Shown here piece by piece: positions 29,131 through 39,355 of a DNA stretch of 64,000 nt. The first letter of the stretch is position 1. Each line of letters starts with the position of its first letter. The notes beneath the pieces were generated by a model, which was given only the letters and a program-made list of their open reading frames with translations, did no database searches and was not told the origin of the DNA. The stretch covers positions 14,917,680-14,981,679 of the forward strand of contig NC_071391.1 in NCBI RefSeq assembly GCF_022682495.2. The letters run 5' to 3'. The translations under genes and the position numbers were made by a program. Source of the stretch: Desmodus rotundus (taxonomy: Eukaryota > Chordata > Mammalia > Chiroptera > Phyllostomidae).

Positions 29131-29925
29131 ATCTAATATTTTCATTCAGAGAAGGTAACGTTTAGTTTACGGCTTTAATGGGTGATTTCGGGAATGTTCT
29201 AACATCCGCACAGACAGGATACCCCAATGAACCCCACGTACCAACCCCTCCGCTGCCGCGATGCTGCCATTCTTGTTCTGATGCTATTTTGAAACAAGTA
29301 AGTAAGCACATGCAGTTTAAAAGGCAGCAGACTGGGGCTCAGAAGATCTGAGGTTTGGTACTGGCACCGCCCTACACCGGCAGTGTGGCCTGGGACCGTG
29401 GGTCAGGCCCCCGCAGCCCGCAGCCAGGGAGGGGTCCCTGCGTGGCAGACCGCCATCGTGGCCTTCCCAAAGTCTCCGTTCCCAGGAGACAGCCTTCCGG
29501 GCAGACACTGCGCCTCTGTGGGGTGGTGGTGGGGGGGGGGGGACTCTGCAATTAGCCCTGATTTATGATCTGACAAACAGCCTGAAAAGTCATTGCCCAC
29601 TCCACCCAATCCTGGGCAGACCCCTTTCAGAGAGGGGGGCCACAAGGGGCCTGGGAGATATCTGGCCCAGGTGGGGCAACCAGAAACTTCTGCAGACAGG
29701 TGTCACCCAGAGTCCTGCGGGTCAGCCCAGGAAGAGGTGTCCCGAGGAGATGTTTCAGAGGCACTCTAAGCGAAGGGTCCCAACACTGCACAAATACAAG
29801 CCCACTGGTCAGACAGGAAAAGCCCTGGACCGGGTGGCCAGCTCTCATGGACACAGCGGCTTGTCTGCCCCGGGTCCCCAGTCTCTCGCAATAACTGGAC
29901 TTTCACTCACAGTGCATATACTCTG
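29131..29925. other. Unique sequence with a G-run
   Basis: 29150-29310 is AT-richer and may hold an eroded element. GGGGCTCAGAAGATCTGAGGTTTGG (29334-29358) could be an MIR head. A G12 run follows at 29531-29542. No gene is supported. Confidence 0.4.
29521..29543. repeat. G-rich run with G12
   Basis: GGGTGGTGGT is followed by twelve G residues. Potential G-quadruplex former and a probable length-error site. Confidence 0.88.
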
Positions 29926-29929
29926 TCGA

Positions 29930-30065
29930 CCGTCACCATGGGCAAGGAGCAACCCTCCTCCTGCCTCGGTTTCTTCTCCTGCAAGAATACTAGCAGCCAC
30001 CTCAGGGGGTTGTCGTGACCGCAGAGATCATAGCCAGCACTTAGAAACACTCAATACACGCTGCT
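29930..30065 (+). mobile_element. MIR SINE, 3' half
   Basis: GGGCAAGGAGCAACCCTCCTCCTGCCTCGGTTTCTTCTCCTGCAAGAATACTAGCAGCC (29940-29998), CTCAGGGGGTTGTCGTGACCGCAGAGATCATAGCC and CAGCACTTAGAAACACTCAATAC. Sense MIR from 'gggcaagttacttaacc' to the end, CpG-bearing. Confidence 0.82.
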
Positions 30066-31122
30066 CCTGACCACGCCCCTGGCGGTGGTGGCCACTCCCC
30101 GCTTCCCATGCCAGGATGCCAACGCAGAAGCCCTTGCTTGTTCACTGTCATTCTCTCACACTTGAGGGGCTGGTAGATGTTTGCAGAATTAAAATGAACT
30201 GAATATGGGTCGGGGAGACCTGAGGGAAGGACGCAATGCGACCTAACAAAACCGCCGGGTCTGAGGCCGACACTGTTGTTCCAATGGGTGGTGGGTGTGG
30301 GTGTGGACATGCAGGGGCAGTGGAGTGGGGGCAGGGTACGGGCTCCTGGGTCCGAGAAAATCCCTCTCCCCGCCAGACCAGTTTAGTCTGGTTTTCCAGG
30401 GGACAAGGTTCAGGGAGGTCTTGGGCAAGGCTGAGGAATGTTCCACAGGGACCCTAGGGAAGGGGCAGGAGGGGCCTACAGCTTCACAAGGGTTCCATTG
30501 TGTCTCCTCTGCACTGGCTGCCCCCGACAAGTGGCCCAGTCTCTGGGGAGCTCCCACAAGAACAAAAACGGAGGGAAGGGAAGGGTGAGGTGGGGGACAG
30601 GCTGGCTGGGTCGGAGCCTGGGAGAGGGGGCGGAGGGGGCTCAAATGCCAAGTCATAAAGGCCAGGGCGGGGGTGGGGCTGCGCTGCGCTGGGCTCCCCT
30701 GGTCGGCTGGTCCCATTCCATTCAGTGAGGAGGGGTGTGGCAGGCTGGAAAAGCAGGAGATGGCCGAGGCTGGACAGGGCCGAATAAAAGTCCTTTATTT
30801 GCCTTAATATCCCTTAAATGCACAAACTTGAAACCCTAAACCTTCTCCGTCTATTTCTTTTGGATGTGGCTGTGCCTGGCAGAGCTTCTCCCTCTTGCTT
30901 GAGCTCCTGACCAAAATTATACCAGTTTCCTGTTTAAAACTCTCCAATTCTGAACACTTCGGAGATGCTCAGCGTTGGCTCCAGGATGGCTGGGGCAGGG
31001 CAGGGGTGAGGGGGGTGCAGCCCAGGGGAGTTCAGACTTCAGCTAGCTATTCAGATACCACATTGGAGGCCCCAGTTTGGCTGGGCCAGGGTCCCAGACT
31101 GATGGGGGAGGGCCTCTGGCCC
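30066..31122. other. Unique, G-rich non-coding sequence
   Basis: No repeat family is recognised. Many GGGG runs on the + strand between 30290 and 30720, and a small AT-rich patch at 30780-30840. A 157-codon minus-strand frame at 30243-30716 is Pro-rich because of this composition and is not a gene candidate. Confidence 0.4.
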
Positions 31123-31124
31123 CT

Positions 31125-31402
31125 AGCAAGATAGAGTAGTGGTTAGGCTGGGGGCAGAGGGGCTCCTCTGGAACCTTCATGTGACCACACCCTGGTTCTG
31201 CTACTTCCTAGCTGTGTGACTCGGGCAAGCCACCTAATGCTTCCAAGTCCTGCTTTCCTTATCTGTAAAGGAAGGATGTCGATGACAGTACCCATGTCCC
31301 AGGGCTGCTGTCAGTGAAAGTCTCAGGGACCCTGCTTACAACAGAGGCTGGCCCAGAAGGAGGACTGAGTGAGGGCTAGCCGTCATTTTGATGCTAATAA
31401 TG
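31125..31402 (+). mobile_element. MIR SINE, full length
   Basis: GATAGAGTAGTGGTTAGGCTGGGGGC (31130-31155), CACACCCTGGTTCTGCTACTTCCTAGCTGTGTGACTCGGGCAAGCCACC (31184-31232), TTTCCTTATCTGTAAAGGAAGGATG, GTCCCAGGGCTGCTGTCAGTGAAAG and GGCTGGCCCAGAAGGAGG, then GCTAATAATGG. All segments are present from the tRNA-like 5' end to the tail. Confidence 0.96.
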
Positions 31403-32095
31403 GCACTGTCTTCAGAATAACCCTCAACCACAGAGAGAGATTTCCCAAGAGTTAAGTGTGGGCGGGCACTCTGCCCCTCTGACCCTCCTCAGTGACAGCC
31501 AGCAACTGAGCAGGTGGGAGGGGGGCTGGTGGCTTGAAGAGCCTTTCTGGAAGTGTGTTCAGATCGTGATAAGAGGACCAGCAAAAAAATTAAAAACTTT
31601 AAAAAGTAAATAGATAGATCACCAGAATCTGGAAAATACTGGCTCAACCCAAGTTAAATAGGATCTTTTGTGCAAGACTCATCAGAGGCTTTTGGGGACC
31701 CCATATGCATCCCAGGAAGGGAGGTAGAATGCACACCGGTTCCCAGACTCTGCTGTACAGTCATTTAGAGGGAGGGTTTGTGTTCCGTGTCACCCACTCA
31801 GGGAAAGGCTGGATGCTATTCCACCTTAGGCACAGGAGTATCATTAATTCTTCCTCTAATTTACTCACACTTTTCGTCCCTTCCTGAGCCCTCTCCTCGC
31901 TCTCGTGAGCCCATGCACTCTGCACACCATCCCTGAGAACTTCACCGGGTCAGGCCCTGCACCAGACGCAAGGGCGGTAGAATGACGGCTCTGCCACAGA
32001 ACCGTCTGTGAGAATCTTTCAGTCTCCGTCAGGGAGACACCGCAGGTGTGTCTACCTCTCCCCCACTCCCGTTAACGGGAGGACTCTTCTCCCAG
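31403..32095. other. Unique non-coding sequence
   Basis: No repeat family is recognised. 31580-31670 is A-rich. No exon is supported. Confidence 0.4.
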
Positions 32096-32097
32096 AT

Positions 32098-32885
32098 GTT
32101 TAGGCTCAAAATCTGTTAGTCACTCTTTATCCCTCATATCCATCAGTAAGTTCTACCAGATCTACCCTAAAGGATGTCCGAAATCTAACCTCTGCTCAGC
32201 ATTTCTCACTGATGCTGCCCTGGGTCAGTCCCCGCCATCTCCGGCCCGGGAGCCATGGTCATTTCCTCCTCACCGATCTCCCGCTCCCACCCTTGCCCCA
32301 CCAGTCTTCTCCACAGAGTTAAGTACAATTAGATCACGCTACTCCCTTGTGTAAAACTGTCTAACCACTTCCTCTCACACTAAACTAAAAGCAAACCCTT
32401 TGCTCTGTCTTGCAAAGCCCCCACAATCCTACCTCACCACACCACTCACACACAGTTCACTTTGCCACTCGCTACACTCCACATGCTGGATTCCTGGTAG
32501 ATCTCACCCCCGGGCCTTTGCACATACTGGTCCCTCCGCCTGCAATGCTCTTCCTCTGGAGCCTCACACAGATATCAGGAGTCCGCCTAATTGTCCACCT
32601 CCTCAGCGAGGCCTTCCCTGACCATCCCCTTCAAGCCACTCCTCCCATCTCGACCAGTCACTGCCACATTTTCCTGTCTGTTTCCTTCACAGTAGCACCT
32701 CCACTGGAAAGTTTTATATTTTGTCTGCTTCCTCACTTCTTTCCGCTCTCCTTGCACTGGAAGGGAAGAAGCTCCATGAGGGCGGGGCGTTTTCTTATAC
32801 ATTGCTCCAGTCTCTGCACGTGGATAGTGCCTATCCGCACTCGATGCTCCAGAAGTACGAGCTGAACGGATGGATGAAGGAGAGT
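32098..32885 (+). mobile_element. L2 LINE, long 3' portion
   Basis: One of the two longest L2 copies here. GTCACTCTTTATCCCTCATATCC, CTTCTCCACAGAGTTAAGTACAATTAGATCACGCTACTCCC (32307-32347), GTGTAAAACTGTCTAACCACTTCC, CCCGGGCCTTTGCACATACTGGTCCCTCCGCCTGCAATGCTCTTCC (32510-32555), TCAGCGAGGCCTTCCCTGACCATCCCC (32603-32629), AGGGAAGAAGCTCCATGAGGGCGGGGCG and GTGCCTATCCGCACTCGATGCTC. Many stops; non-functional. Confidence 0.94.
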
Positions 32886-33021
32886 GCTCAGTAGACAGTG
32901 GTGGGGGCCGTCACTGGGTGTGATCACTGAGCACGATCCGTGGGCCCAAAGACAAGACCCAGGCTCCAGGTCCTGGGCAAAGAGCCAGGAGTCTGCCCCA
33001 CTGGGGAAGTTGTAGCTGAGA

Positions 33022-33200
33022 CCGTGTGTTGTGCCAAGTGCTGGGTGAGGCACTTTTACCCACAGGAGGTAACTTCAAAACCTGTCACATCAACCCTGAG
33101 AGGTTGGTTTCATCCCCCTAATTTTAGCTAAGGTCACACAGCCAGTCCATGAAACAGATTACCAAGAAGTCTTTTACTCCAGAACCAGTCCACCAGCGTA
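33022..33200 (-). mobile_element. MIR SINE, antisense
   Basis: GTGCCAAGTGCTGGGTGAGGCACTTTTACCCACAGGAGG (33030-33068), CATCAACCCTGAGAGGTTGGTTTCATCCCCCTAATTTTAGCTAAGGTCACACAGCCAGTCC (33088-33148), TACTCCAGAACCAGTCC. The 'gatgaggaaactgaggcacagagagg' centre is lost but the order is antisense MIR. Confidence 0.82.
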
Positions 33201-33210
33201 GACTGTGGGG

Positions 33211-33233
33211 AATGAATGAATGAATGAATGGAC
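33211..33233. repeat. (GAAT)n microsatellite
   Basis: GGAATGAATGAATGAATGAATGG, about five GAAT units immediately after the antisense MIR. Similar units occur at L2 tails, but no L2 body is seen here. Confidence 0.9.
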
Positions 33234-33339
33234 CTTCTAATCTGCCAAAATGAGGAGCCCCTCACCCAGCTCCTCAGCCCCTCCTCTCATATTCCTTAAC
33301 TCCCCACCCTCCTCAGGGCATAGCCGAGGCTCAACTGCC

Positions 33340-33500
33340 CACAGTCTGGCTTGTGAACTCACTGGCCGTGTGCCTTTGAAGGAGTCAACTTCTTGGAGCC
33401 TCTCGTTCTCATCTGTGAAATGGGCAGAGTGAGCCTTGCCCTGCCTGCCTCGCTGGGTGGTGGTAAGAAATCAGACATGAGGGCTCATTACTAGGGACTT
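33340..33500 (+). mobile_element. MIR SINE
   Basis: ACAGTCTGGCTTGTGAACTCACTGGCCGTGTGCCTTTGAAGGAGTCAACTTC (33341-33392), CTCTCGTTCTCATCTGTGAAATGGGCAGAGTGAG (33401-33434), GGTGGTGGTAAGAAATCAGACATGAG. Sense MIR, diverged. It lies head-to-head within 140 bases of the antisense MIR at 33022. Confidence 0.85.
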
Positions 33501-35068
33501 CCTCGTGGCCTTAATGAGCAACTGCTCCCAGGAATACACGCATTGGAAAGAATACTGAGGTCAACGCTCATCTAGTAGTAGAATTTCAGGTCCAGTGACA
33601 CCTGCCAAGGATGAGGATGCTACTTCGGGTCAGAAGATCCTCCTGGTGCCCTCAAAGCCAATAATGTAAGAAGCCTCCCCAGCCATAGCCCTGCCCAGTC
33701 CTGACCACGCCTTCCAAGCCAGTGTCTCAAGAGTGACTGTTGGCTTGAGAAAGCCCTGCAGACCCAGGAATATGCATACTGACATATGCCCTGTTGTTGC
33801 TTTAATCTGCCGGCCAGGGCAAGAATGCATGGGGAAGACAAAGGAGGGGTGAGTGAGCTCACGCTGGCCTGGGATCAGCAGGCCTGGGGTTTGCTTGTTC
33901 CCAAGTGACTGAGTCTATCCCTGTTCTTCCCTGGTCACTAGTTCCCTTGTGCACACACAGCGGGGAGTAAGGGAGAGAGACATCACCAGCGTCCTGCCTT
34001 CCCTGACATTCTGGATTCCACTGTGGACACTGTAAGCAGAACACACCCCGGAGGGGCTGGCAGTAAAGTTCAAACAGCAGAGGCCCAGCCTGAAACAGGG
34101 ACACTGGCTTGGCCTGCCCACCTGGCCTGGAGCGCTGGGTTCTTGCTTCCTATCTCCGTGGTGTGAAGGTAGAACACTTCTTTGGTGATGGCGAAGGAAC
34201 CCACAGGGTGTCAGTGGGGCAGAGGACCCTGACACCCATTTCCACGAATCAGCAAAATAAAAGGTGAAAACCACTCTTTTATTCCATGCTCCTCCACGGC
34301 ATAAAACACACACCTCCGCGTCATTTGCCAGTGAACTCTGAAGTATGAGCATAAGTAATTTACAATGACAGAGTCCTCAAAATAAGTTAGCAAGAACCAG
34401 GAGCCTCCATGTTCCCCTCCTCCTTGACACCCTGGGAGTTCTCAGTGGGCTGTTCTGTAAACGCTGATGACCGTGGGCAGAGGGTCTCCTGGACACCGAG
34501 ACAAATGAGTGCGGTGCACTCAGTGCAGCAAGGGCGAGAGAAGGGACTGCGGAGGTAGGGACACTCAAAAGGACTTCCAGGTGTGTGTGCAGCCATGCAC
34601 GGCCTTGTGGTCTGGGGTGGGCAGTGCAGGGGACAGGTCGTGTCTGTGGGCTACGACGCTACATTCAGCCGGTCCCAGATCACGCCAGAGTCACAGAAGG
34701 CCCTTGGAGCAAGTCTGCAAGGGCTCAGGGCATGGAGGTGGCCCCATGTGTCTCCCTAAAAAAGAGTTGGTGCATCCCACAGCCACACCGCCTAAGGCCC
34801 CAAACCAGCTGGAAACTAATCAGATCCCCAGAAGGCAAACACTGATGCTGCTCCTATAGCAGAAAAGGGGGTCTCAGGCCCCAGGGGTCTAGACAACAAA
34901 AAGTGGCAGAAGTAAGGGGGCGTGTAAACCTACTGGAAGTTCGGTGCCTGTCGATCTTCACACCTGCGTGCCACAGGGGTCCACCGCCATCACCGGTAGG
35001 ATGATGGCAGCAGCCTCCTACCTCGTGTCCTACTACGCCGCTATCCTACTGTGTGGCATTTTGAATGA
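33501..35068. other. Unique non-coding sequence
   Basis: No confident repeat over about 1.5 kb. Possible antisense L2 words occur near 34590-34640 (GCACGGCCTTGTGGTCTGGGGTG). Frames overlap on both strands without domains. Confidence 0.4.
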
Positions 35069-35069
35069 A

Positions 35070-35192
35070 TGAGTAGTGGCAGGATTCTCATTAAGCCCAC
35101 TTTGCAGATGAGGAAGCTGAGGTTTAGAGAATCACCAGGCCCACGTTTACTGGGCTGGTCAATGGGACACTGGATTCGAACTCCAGCAGAAT
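35070..35192 (-). mobile_element. MIR SINE, antisense fragment
   Basis: AGTGGCAGGATTCTCATTAAGCCCACTTTGCAGATGAGGAAGCTGAGGTTTAGAGAATC (35073-35131), then CTGGATTCGAACTCCAGC (35170-35187). Antisense MIR core and B box complement; the segment between them is diverged. Confidence 0.88.
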
Positions 35193-35314
35193 GGCTCTCG
35201 GGCAGGCATCATAAACATCAGGACTGGAGGACCGGGCAAAGCATCAGCTGGACGATGTCAGACACTTCTCACCGGAGGAGACCAGCAGCCTCAGCAGAGC
35301 AGCAGCTTGCGTGA

Positions 35315-35485
35315 GGCGAGTCCTGGGCCTGGCCCGGCGTGTGGAAGGAGCGCAGGGAGGCCAGTGTGGCTGGCACAGAGTGAGCAAGGGGAAGCTCATG
35401 CAGGTGAGGTTGGCAGGAGCCTGCCCACGGTGAGGAGCTTGAATCTGACTGGAAGGGTGATGGGAAGACCCTGGGAGGGTCCCAA
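35315..35485 (-). mobile_element. L2 LINE, antisense fragment
   Basis: GGAAGGAGCGCAGGGAGGCCAGTGTGGCTGGCACAGAGTGAGCAAGGGG (35343-35391) is the antisense L2 'gaactgaaagaaggccagtgtggctggagcgtagtgagcgagg' block. It is followed by GGTGAGGAGCTTGAATCTGACTGGAAGGGTGATGGGAAG ('taaggagtttggattttattctaagtgcaatgggaagcc'). Confidence 0.88.
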
Positions 35486-35599
35486 CTGCAGATATGGCAG
35501 CAGCTCTTAGGCGTGTGGGCTTAGATAATTTCTGCCCAAAGCTAGTATGAGCTTTCATTTGTGCATCCACAAACGTGGCCCCATTCCCCCCATTGATTC

Positions 35600-35868
35600 A
35601 GTTAATAATAACAAGTGATAATAACTAGGATTTATTGAGCACCTGTGTCCCCAGTGCTGAGCATTGGTACCTATATTCATTCTCATTAAATACTCACACC
35701 TTACCCCCTGACACAGGTACTACTGTTAATATCCCATGTTACAGAAGAAGAAACGGAGGCTCCAACAGGTTAACAGCTTGTCCAATATCCCAGCCCCTTG
35801 AAGAGCCATAACTTGAACCTGTGTCTGTCTAAGCGAACAGCCTGAGTCCTAAATACTAAGCCCCACCC
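35600..35868 (-). mobile_element. MIR SINE, antisense, full length
   Basis: AATAATAACAAGTGATAATAACTAGGATTTATTGAGCACCTGTGTCCCCAGTGC (35604-35657), CATTAAATACTCACACC, ACAGGTACTACTGTTAATATCCCATGTTACAGAAGAAGAAACGGAGGCTCCAACAGG (35713-35769), TTAACAGCTTGTCC, and CCTGAGTCCTAAATACTAAGCCCC. A very complete antisense MIR followed at once by a CA microsatellite. Confidence 0.95.
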
Positions 35869-35872
35869 TGAG

Positions 35873-35874
<2 letters not shown>

Positions 35875-35914
<40 letters not shown>
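35875..35914. repeat. (AC)n microsatellite
   Basis: Twenty uninterrupted AC units between GAGTT and AGAGCCCC. It directly adjoins the 5' side of an antisense MIR. Expected to be highly polymorphic. Confidence 0.96.
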
Positions 35915-35918
<4 letters not shown>

Positions 35919-36580
35919 CCCCCGGCTGCTTGGGCTTTAACTCCCCAGGTACTAGGAAACACTCGATGGCGTAGAACTGGTAAAGACTAGAGAGAGGGCT
36001 GTAATTTCTCAAAAGTTGACCATGGCTCTTTCTCTCCCTTCCTCTTGCCATGAGTCCAGAAGATGGGGTGCAGGGGGAAGGGGCCCTGCTTCTCCCTGCT
36101 CTAATGGTGCACGTTCATTCCCGGATAATGCAATCAGAGCTCAAGGATTAATGGACGTGGCTCTGGCTTTCAAGTCCCACCCGCTGACAGATCGCCTAAT
36201 TCCCCCCACTGTTCCTGAACCTTTCAGAAAAAATACAGGCGGCTTGCTTATCTTAGTGTGGGGTTGCCGTGGAAACTGCATCCCTTGTGAGATGCACTGT
36301 CATAACATCTCAGTGCTGTTCGGAACACTTAAAGACACAGCTTCCTCCTCTTCGGGGCCTCAGTCTATGGGCCATTGTCAAATGGCTGAGGAAGGGTGGG
36401 AGGGGACAGTGTGGTGGGGGGCGAAGAACCGAGAAAACCACTGGCTTTGGAAATGCTGGCTCTCATCTTTTGTGCCAGCAAGGGATGAGGAGCCTTAGAG
36501 AACATTCTTCAAGCGGCTTCAAGTCTGGGCAATGGCTCTGCTTGGCTTATTTGTGATGAATCCACCTATGTCCGCATGTC
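35915..36580. other. Unique sequence with a candidate conserved block
   Basis: At about 36105-36330 the sequence is undecayed, with CGGATAATGCAATCAGAGC, AAGGATTAATGGACG, CCTAATTCCCCCC and GGGTTGCCGTGGAAAC (the last resembling an RFX/X-box half, GTTGCC.TGG.AAC). It is a candidate regulatory element, but nothing shows activity or conservation. Confidence 0.35.
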
Positions 36581-36582
36581 GT

Positions 36583-36665
36583 TGGCCCTACTTCAATCTC
36601 CAGTTTACAGAAGAGGAAACTGAGACTCAAGGAGCTAAGGTCACTGCGGTGAGCACTGCTGGCGC
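36583..36665 (-). mobile_element. MIR SINE, antisense core fragment
   Basis: CCCTACTTCAATCTCCAGTTTACAGAAGAGGAAACTGAGACTCAAGGAGCTAAGGTCACTG (36586-36646) matches the antisense MIR core with the 'ttgcccaa' part deleted. Confidence 0.82.
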
Positions 36666-37225
36666 TCCGGGTGACCTATCATCCGGGTTCAGTACCCAAA
36701 GTCCCACATCCCAGGAACTCCTCGGTCCCTGGCAAACTGGGATGGTGAGCCACCTCGGCTTCACCCACAGACGTGGCATGCATCTGCCTCCTGTGTGCTT
36801 GCTTCTAACACCTGCACCTGTGGCTCTCCAGCAGACAGCTGAACCCCTGGAACTGCCCTGCCTCACAGAGCTGCAGGTGCTGGGAGCCACCACTTCCCTG
36901 CCAGGGGCCCTGAGCCAATTACTGACAGGTGTGGGCATAGGGCAGCCGGGTTGAGGACAAGCTCTGGGCTCCCTCGTGGGGTGGAGCTGAATCTGCCTTC
37001 TGCAGGACGGTGCCTGAGGGGTCCCCTTCCCTACCTGTCTTCCCTACTCCCTCACCAGTCCCGCAGGAGCAGATCCTTGACAAATTGCTTGCACAGAAAT
37101 CTCCTCTCAGGCTCTGCTCCTGGGACAGCCTGGCCTGGGGTCACACAGTAGGACATGCTGGAACTGTCCCCATACCCGGTCCTGCTCTCATGGTTTCCCA
37201 GTCCCCCTGCAAACCCTGCACTTCC
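36666..37225. other. Unique non-coding sequence
   Basis: No repeat is recognised with confidence. CCTGGGACAGCCTGGCCTGGGGTCACACAGTAGGACATGC at 37118-37157 might be an MIR scrap. No exon is supported. Confidence 0.4.
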
Positions 37226-37227
37226 AA

Positions 37228-37652
37228 CCGCACTTAAGGACCTCCCTTCCCCAGAGCCACACTCTCTTGGACCTCCAGGCCTTGGCACCTTCTATTCACC
37301 CATGCACCCTGCTTGGCCCCTCCTTCCCAGGCTGCTTCCCAGGAAGAGGTCCGCTCATCTGCTCAGAGCTAGCTGAGGCATCTCCTTGTGAGGGAAGCCT
37401 CCTTTGTCCTCAGCCACTGCTGGAAGGACTCAGTGAGTCCACCATATGAAAGGACTCAGAGGGGCATGGTGACCTCAACGTCTCTATGTTACCCACACAG
37501 CCCCACCAAAGCCCCAGCACAGAGAAGCTGTGCTTGGTGGCCCCGAGCCACTGTGCCAGCCCAGGGCAGGCACTGCGTCTCCACCTCCTCATCCTCACGC
37601 CCCTCGCAGGGCCTGTCACTGAGGAAGGGCCAATGAGCACTGAGTGAGCGAA
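37228..37652 (+). mobile_element. L2 LINE 3' end
   Basis: CTTGGACCTCCAGGCCTTGGCACC, CCCAGGGCAGGCACTGCGTCTCCACCTCCTCATCCTCACGCCCC (37559-37602) and GAGGAAGGGCCAATGAGCACTGAGTGAGCGAATGAAAGC (37620-37658). The tail matches 'gggcagggactgtgtctgttttgttcactgctgtatccc ... aatgaatgaatga'. The middle is diverged. Confidence 0.65.
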
Positions 37653-37847
37653 TGAAAGCACTTAGGTAGCCCCTATTCTGGGCCAAGCAGTCGGCCAGAC
37701 AAACCCCACAGTCCTCGCAAGGCCCGCAACCGCTCTGTGAGGGCCCCTCACTGCTGCCCCACCTTCTTCCACTCGCCACCCCCCCATCACTCCACCCCAG
37801 GCCTGGGGCTCACCAGCCCACCAAAGTCTGAGCCCTTGATGCCAGCT

Positions 37848-38190
37848 GTATCCCCTGCCTGAAGCCCTTTGTCACAGGCATTCTGGGCTCATTCCCTCAC
37901 TTCCTCAAGTCTCTGCTGAAATGTCACCCCGACCTCTCTACCAGCTTCCCCCTCATTGCTCATTGAATTGCTCACTACCTTAAATATGTAGTTATGCATA
38001 TATTACACATGAGCCAATAATAAGTGTATGTTTAATTACATGTATACAATTAAATACATAGTATTTATATAAGATGTAAGTCAATTCACATTAACTATAT
38101 ATTTAGTTGTTTGTCTCCCCCACTAGAGTGTAAGGTCCACAAGGAAAGACCTTTGTGCTCAACAAATATTTCTGAATGAATGAATAAAAC
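37848..38190 (+). mobile_element. L2 LINE 3' end with AT-rich insertion
   Basis: CTTCCTCAAGTCTCTGCTGAAATGTCACCCCGACCTC (37900-37936), then an AT-rich stretch of about 125 bases (37975-38103), then GTTTGTCTCCCCCACTAGAGTGTAAGGTCCACAAGGAAAGACC (38109-38151) and CTCAACAAATATTTCTGAATGAATGAATAAAA. The AT-rich part sits where L2 normally has only 'ttatttatttg'-type sequence, so it is expanded. Confidence 0.88.
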
Positions 38191-38199
38191 GCCTGCCCC

Positions 38200-38315
38200 T
38201 CATTACAGCAGAGACACAGTCCATTGATACAGGTGCTGTTACGACCAATGAAGCTCCCTGGGTTACAGGACTTGCCCAAGGCTGCACTGCTGAGGACCAA
38301 GGGTGCCCTGTGCCA
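38200..38315 (-). mobile_element. MIR SINE, antisense fragment (weak)
   Basis: CAGGTGCTGTTACGACCAATGAAGCTCCCTGGGTTACAGGACTTGCCCAAGGCTGCACTGCTGAGGACC. 'AGGTGCTGTTA', 'GACTTGCCCAAGGCTGCA' and spacing fit antisense MIR; the core is strongly altered. Confidence 0.55.
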
Positions 38316-39270
38316 TGGGCCTGACTCATGGCCATGACAATGAACCCCCCCAGCAGTGCCACACCCTGCACATTGCTCCCAGAGCCTGTCCTCTCTCTCG
38401 AGCAGATGCCCAGACCTTGGTGACTGGCTCTCCTGTGTCTGGGGGTGCAGTGGGGACCAGGAGGGGAGAAGGTCCACGGAAGAGGGGACTGGGTCGCCTC
38501 TGAGCACCGCTCAGTGCCCACAAGGGGGGTGGTGGCAGCACGGGCAGTGGTTATTCAGACCGGAAGGACGCCCCCACCCACTCCGTAATTACTGCCGAGG
38601 CTTCCAGCCTCCCCACACTAGGGGTCCGGATGGAAGCACTCCATCCTTTTCAGGGGACCCAACAAGTCCTTGTTTATAAAATATATAAGCCAATTCGTTC
38701 AAACTTTGAATAAAAATTCTTGCAGATGCATTTCAGGCAGACCTCTTTCCCTGCAAAGCTGGGAGGAACAGGGGACAAAAGAGATCGGTCCCATTGTGCA
38801 CACCGCAGACCCAGGCTGGAGTTGGCCACGGCAGAGTGCCAAGCCCAGGGGTTCTTCTCCACTGGTGCCAACTGCCATCCTTGTCAAATGCTTCAGTGGT
38901 GAGAGGGGACAGGGAAGGGAGAAAGCCACCTCAGGCCCACTTTCCAAAAGCTCACAGGGAATGTAGGCATTCACAAGACCGCTGCTCACACCAGGCTTGG
39001 GACTCCAGACGGCTGGATGGCCTGCCACGGGGCGCGGGGTAGCCTTTATCTTCTGAGGGCCTGGAGAAGGATCTCAGAAGAGATCCTGTGCTAGATGCCA
39101 CTCAACAATGGGGGGACCCTGACAGAAGGAAAATTCCTAGCTCAGACACAAAAATGCCACTTCCTAAAGGGACCGCAATAGGAAGCTGACTTGGGGACCA
39201 TCAGGAAGTCATCCTGTTTGGCTACTGTTTCTTTGGCACCCATGGTACCCTGGGCCTTCGCAGACCTGTT
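38316..39270. other. Unique non-coding sequence
   Basis: No repeat family is recognised. A short AT-rich patch lies at 38672-38720. Frames overlap on both strands without domains. Confidence 0.4.
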
Positions 39271-39271
39271 C

Positions 39272-39355
39272 CCTACCCCGTGATGACTATTAGCAGCCCC
39301 GTTTTACAGATGAGGAAGCAGAGGCTCAGAGAGAGGATACAGCATTCCAAACCGC
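39272..39355 (-). mobile_element. MIR SINE, antisense core fragment
   Basis: CCGTGATGACTATTAGCAGCCCCGTTTTACAGATGAGGAAGCAGAGGCTCAGAGAGAGGATACAGC (39278-39343). Clean antisense MIR core, truncated on both sides. Confidence 0.9.

Noticed and set aside
30243..30716. 157-codon Pro-rich frame, minus strand
   Set aside because: Reflects the G-run-rich plus strand; no domain and overlapping frames on the other strand.
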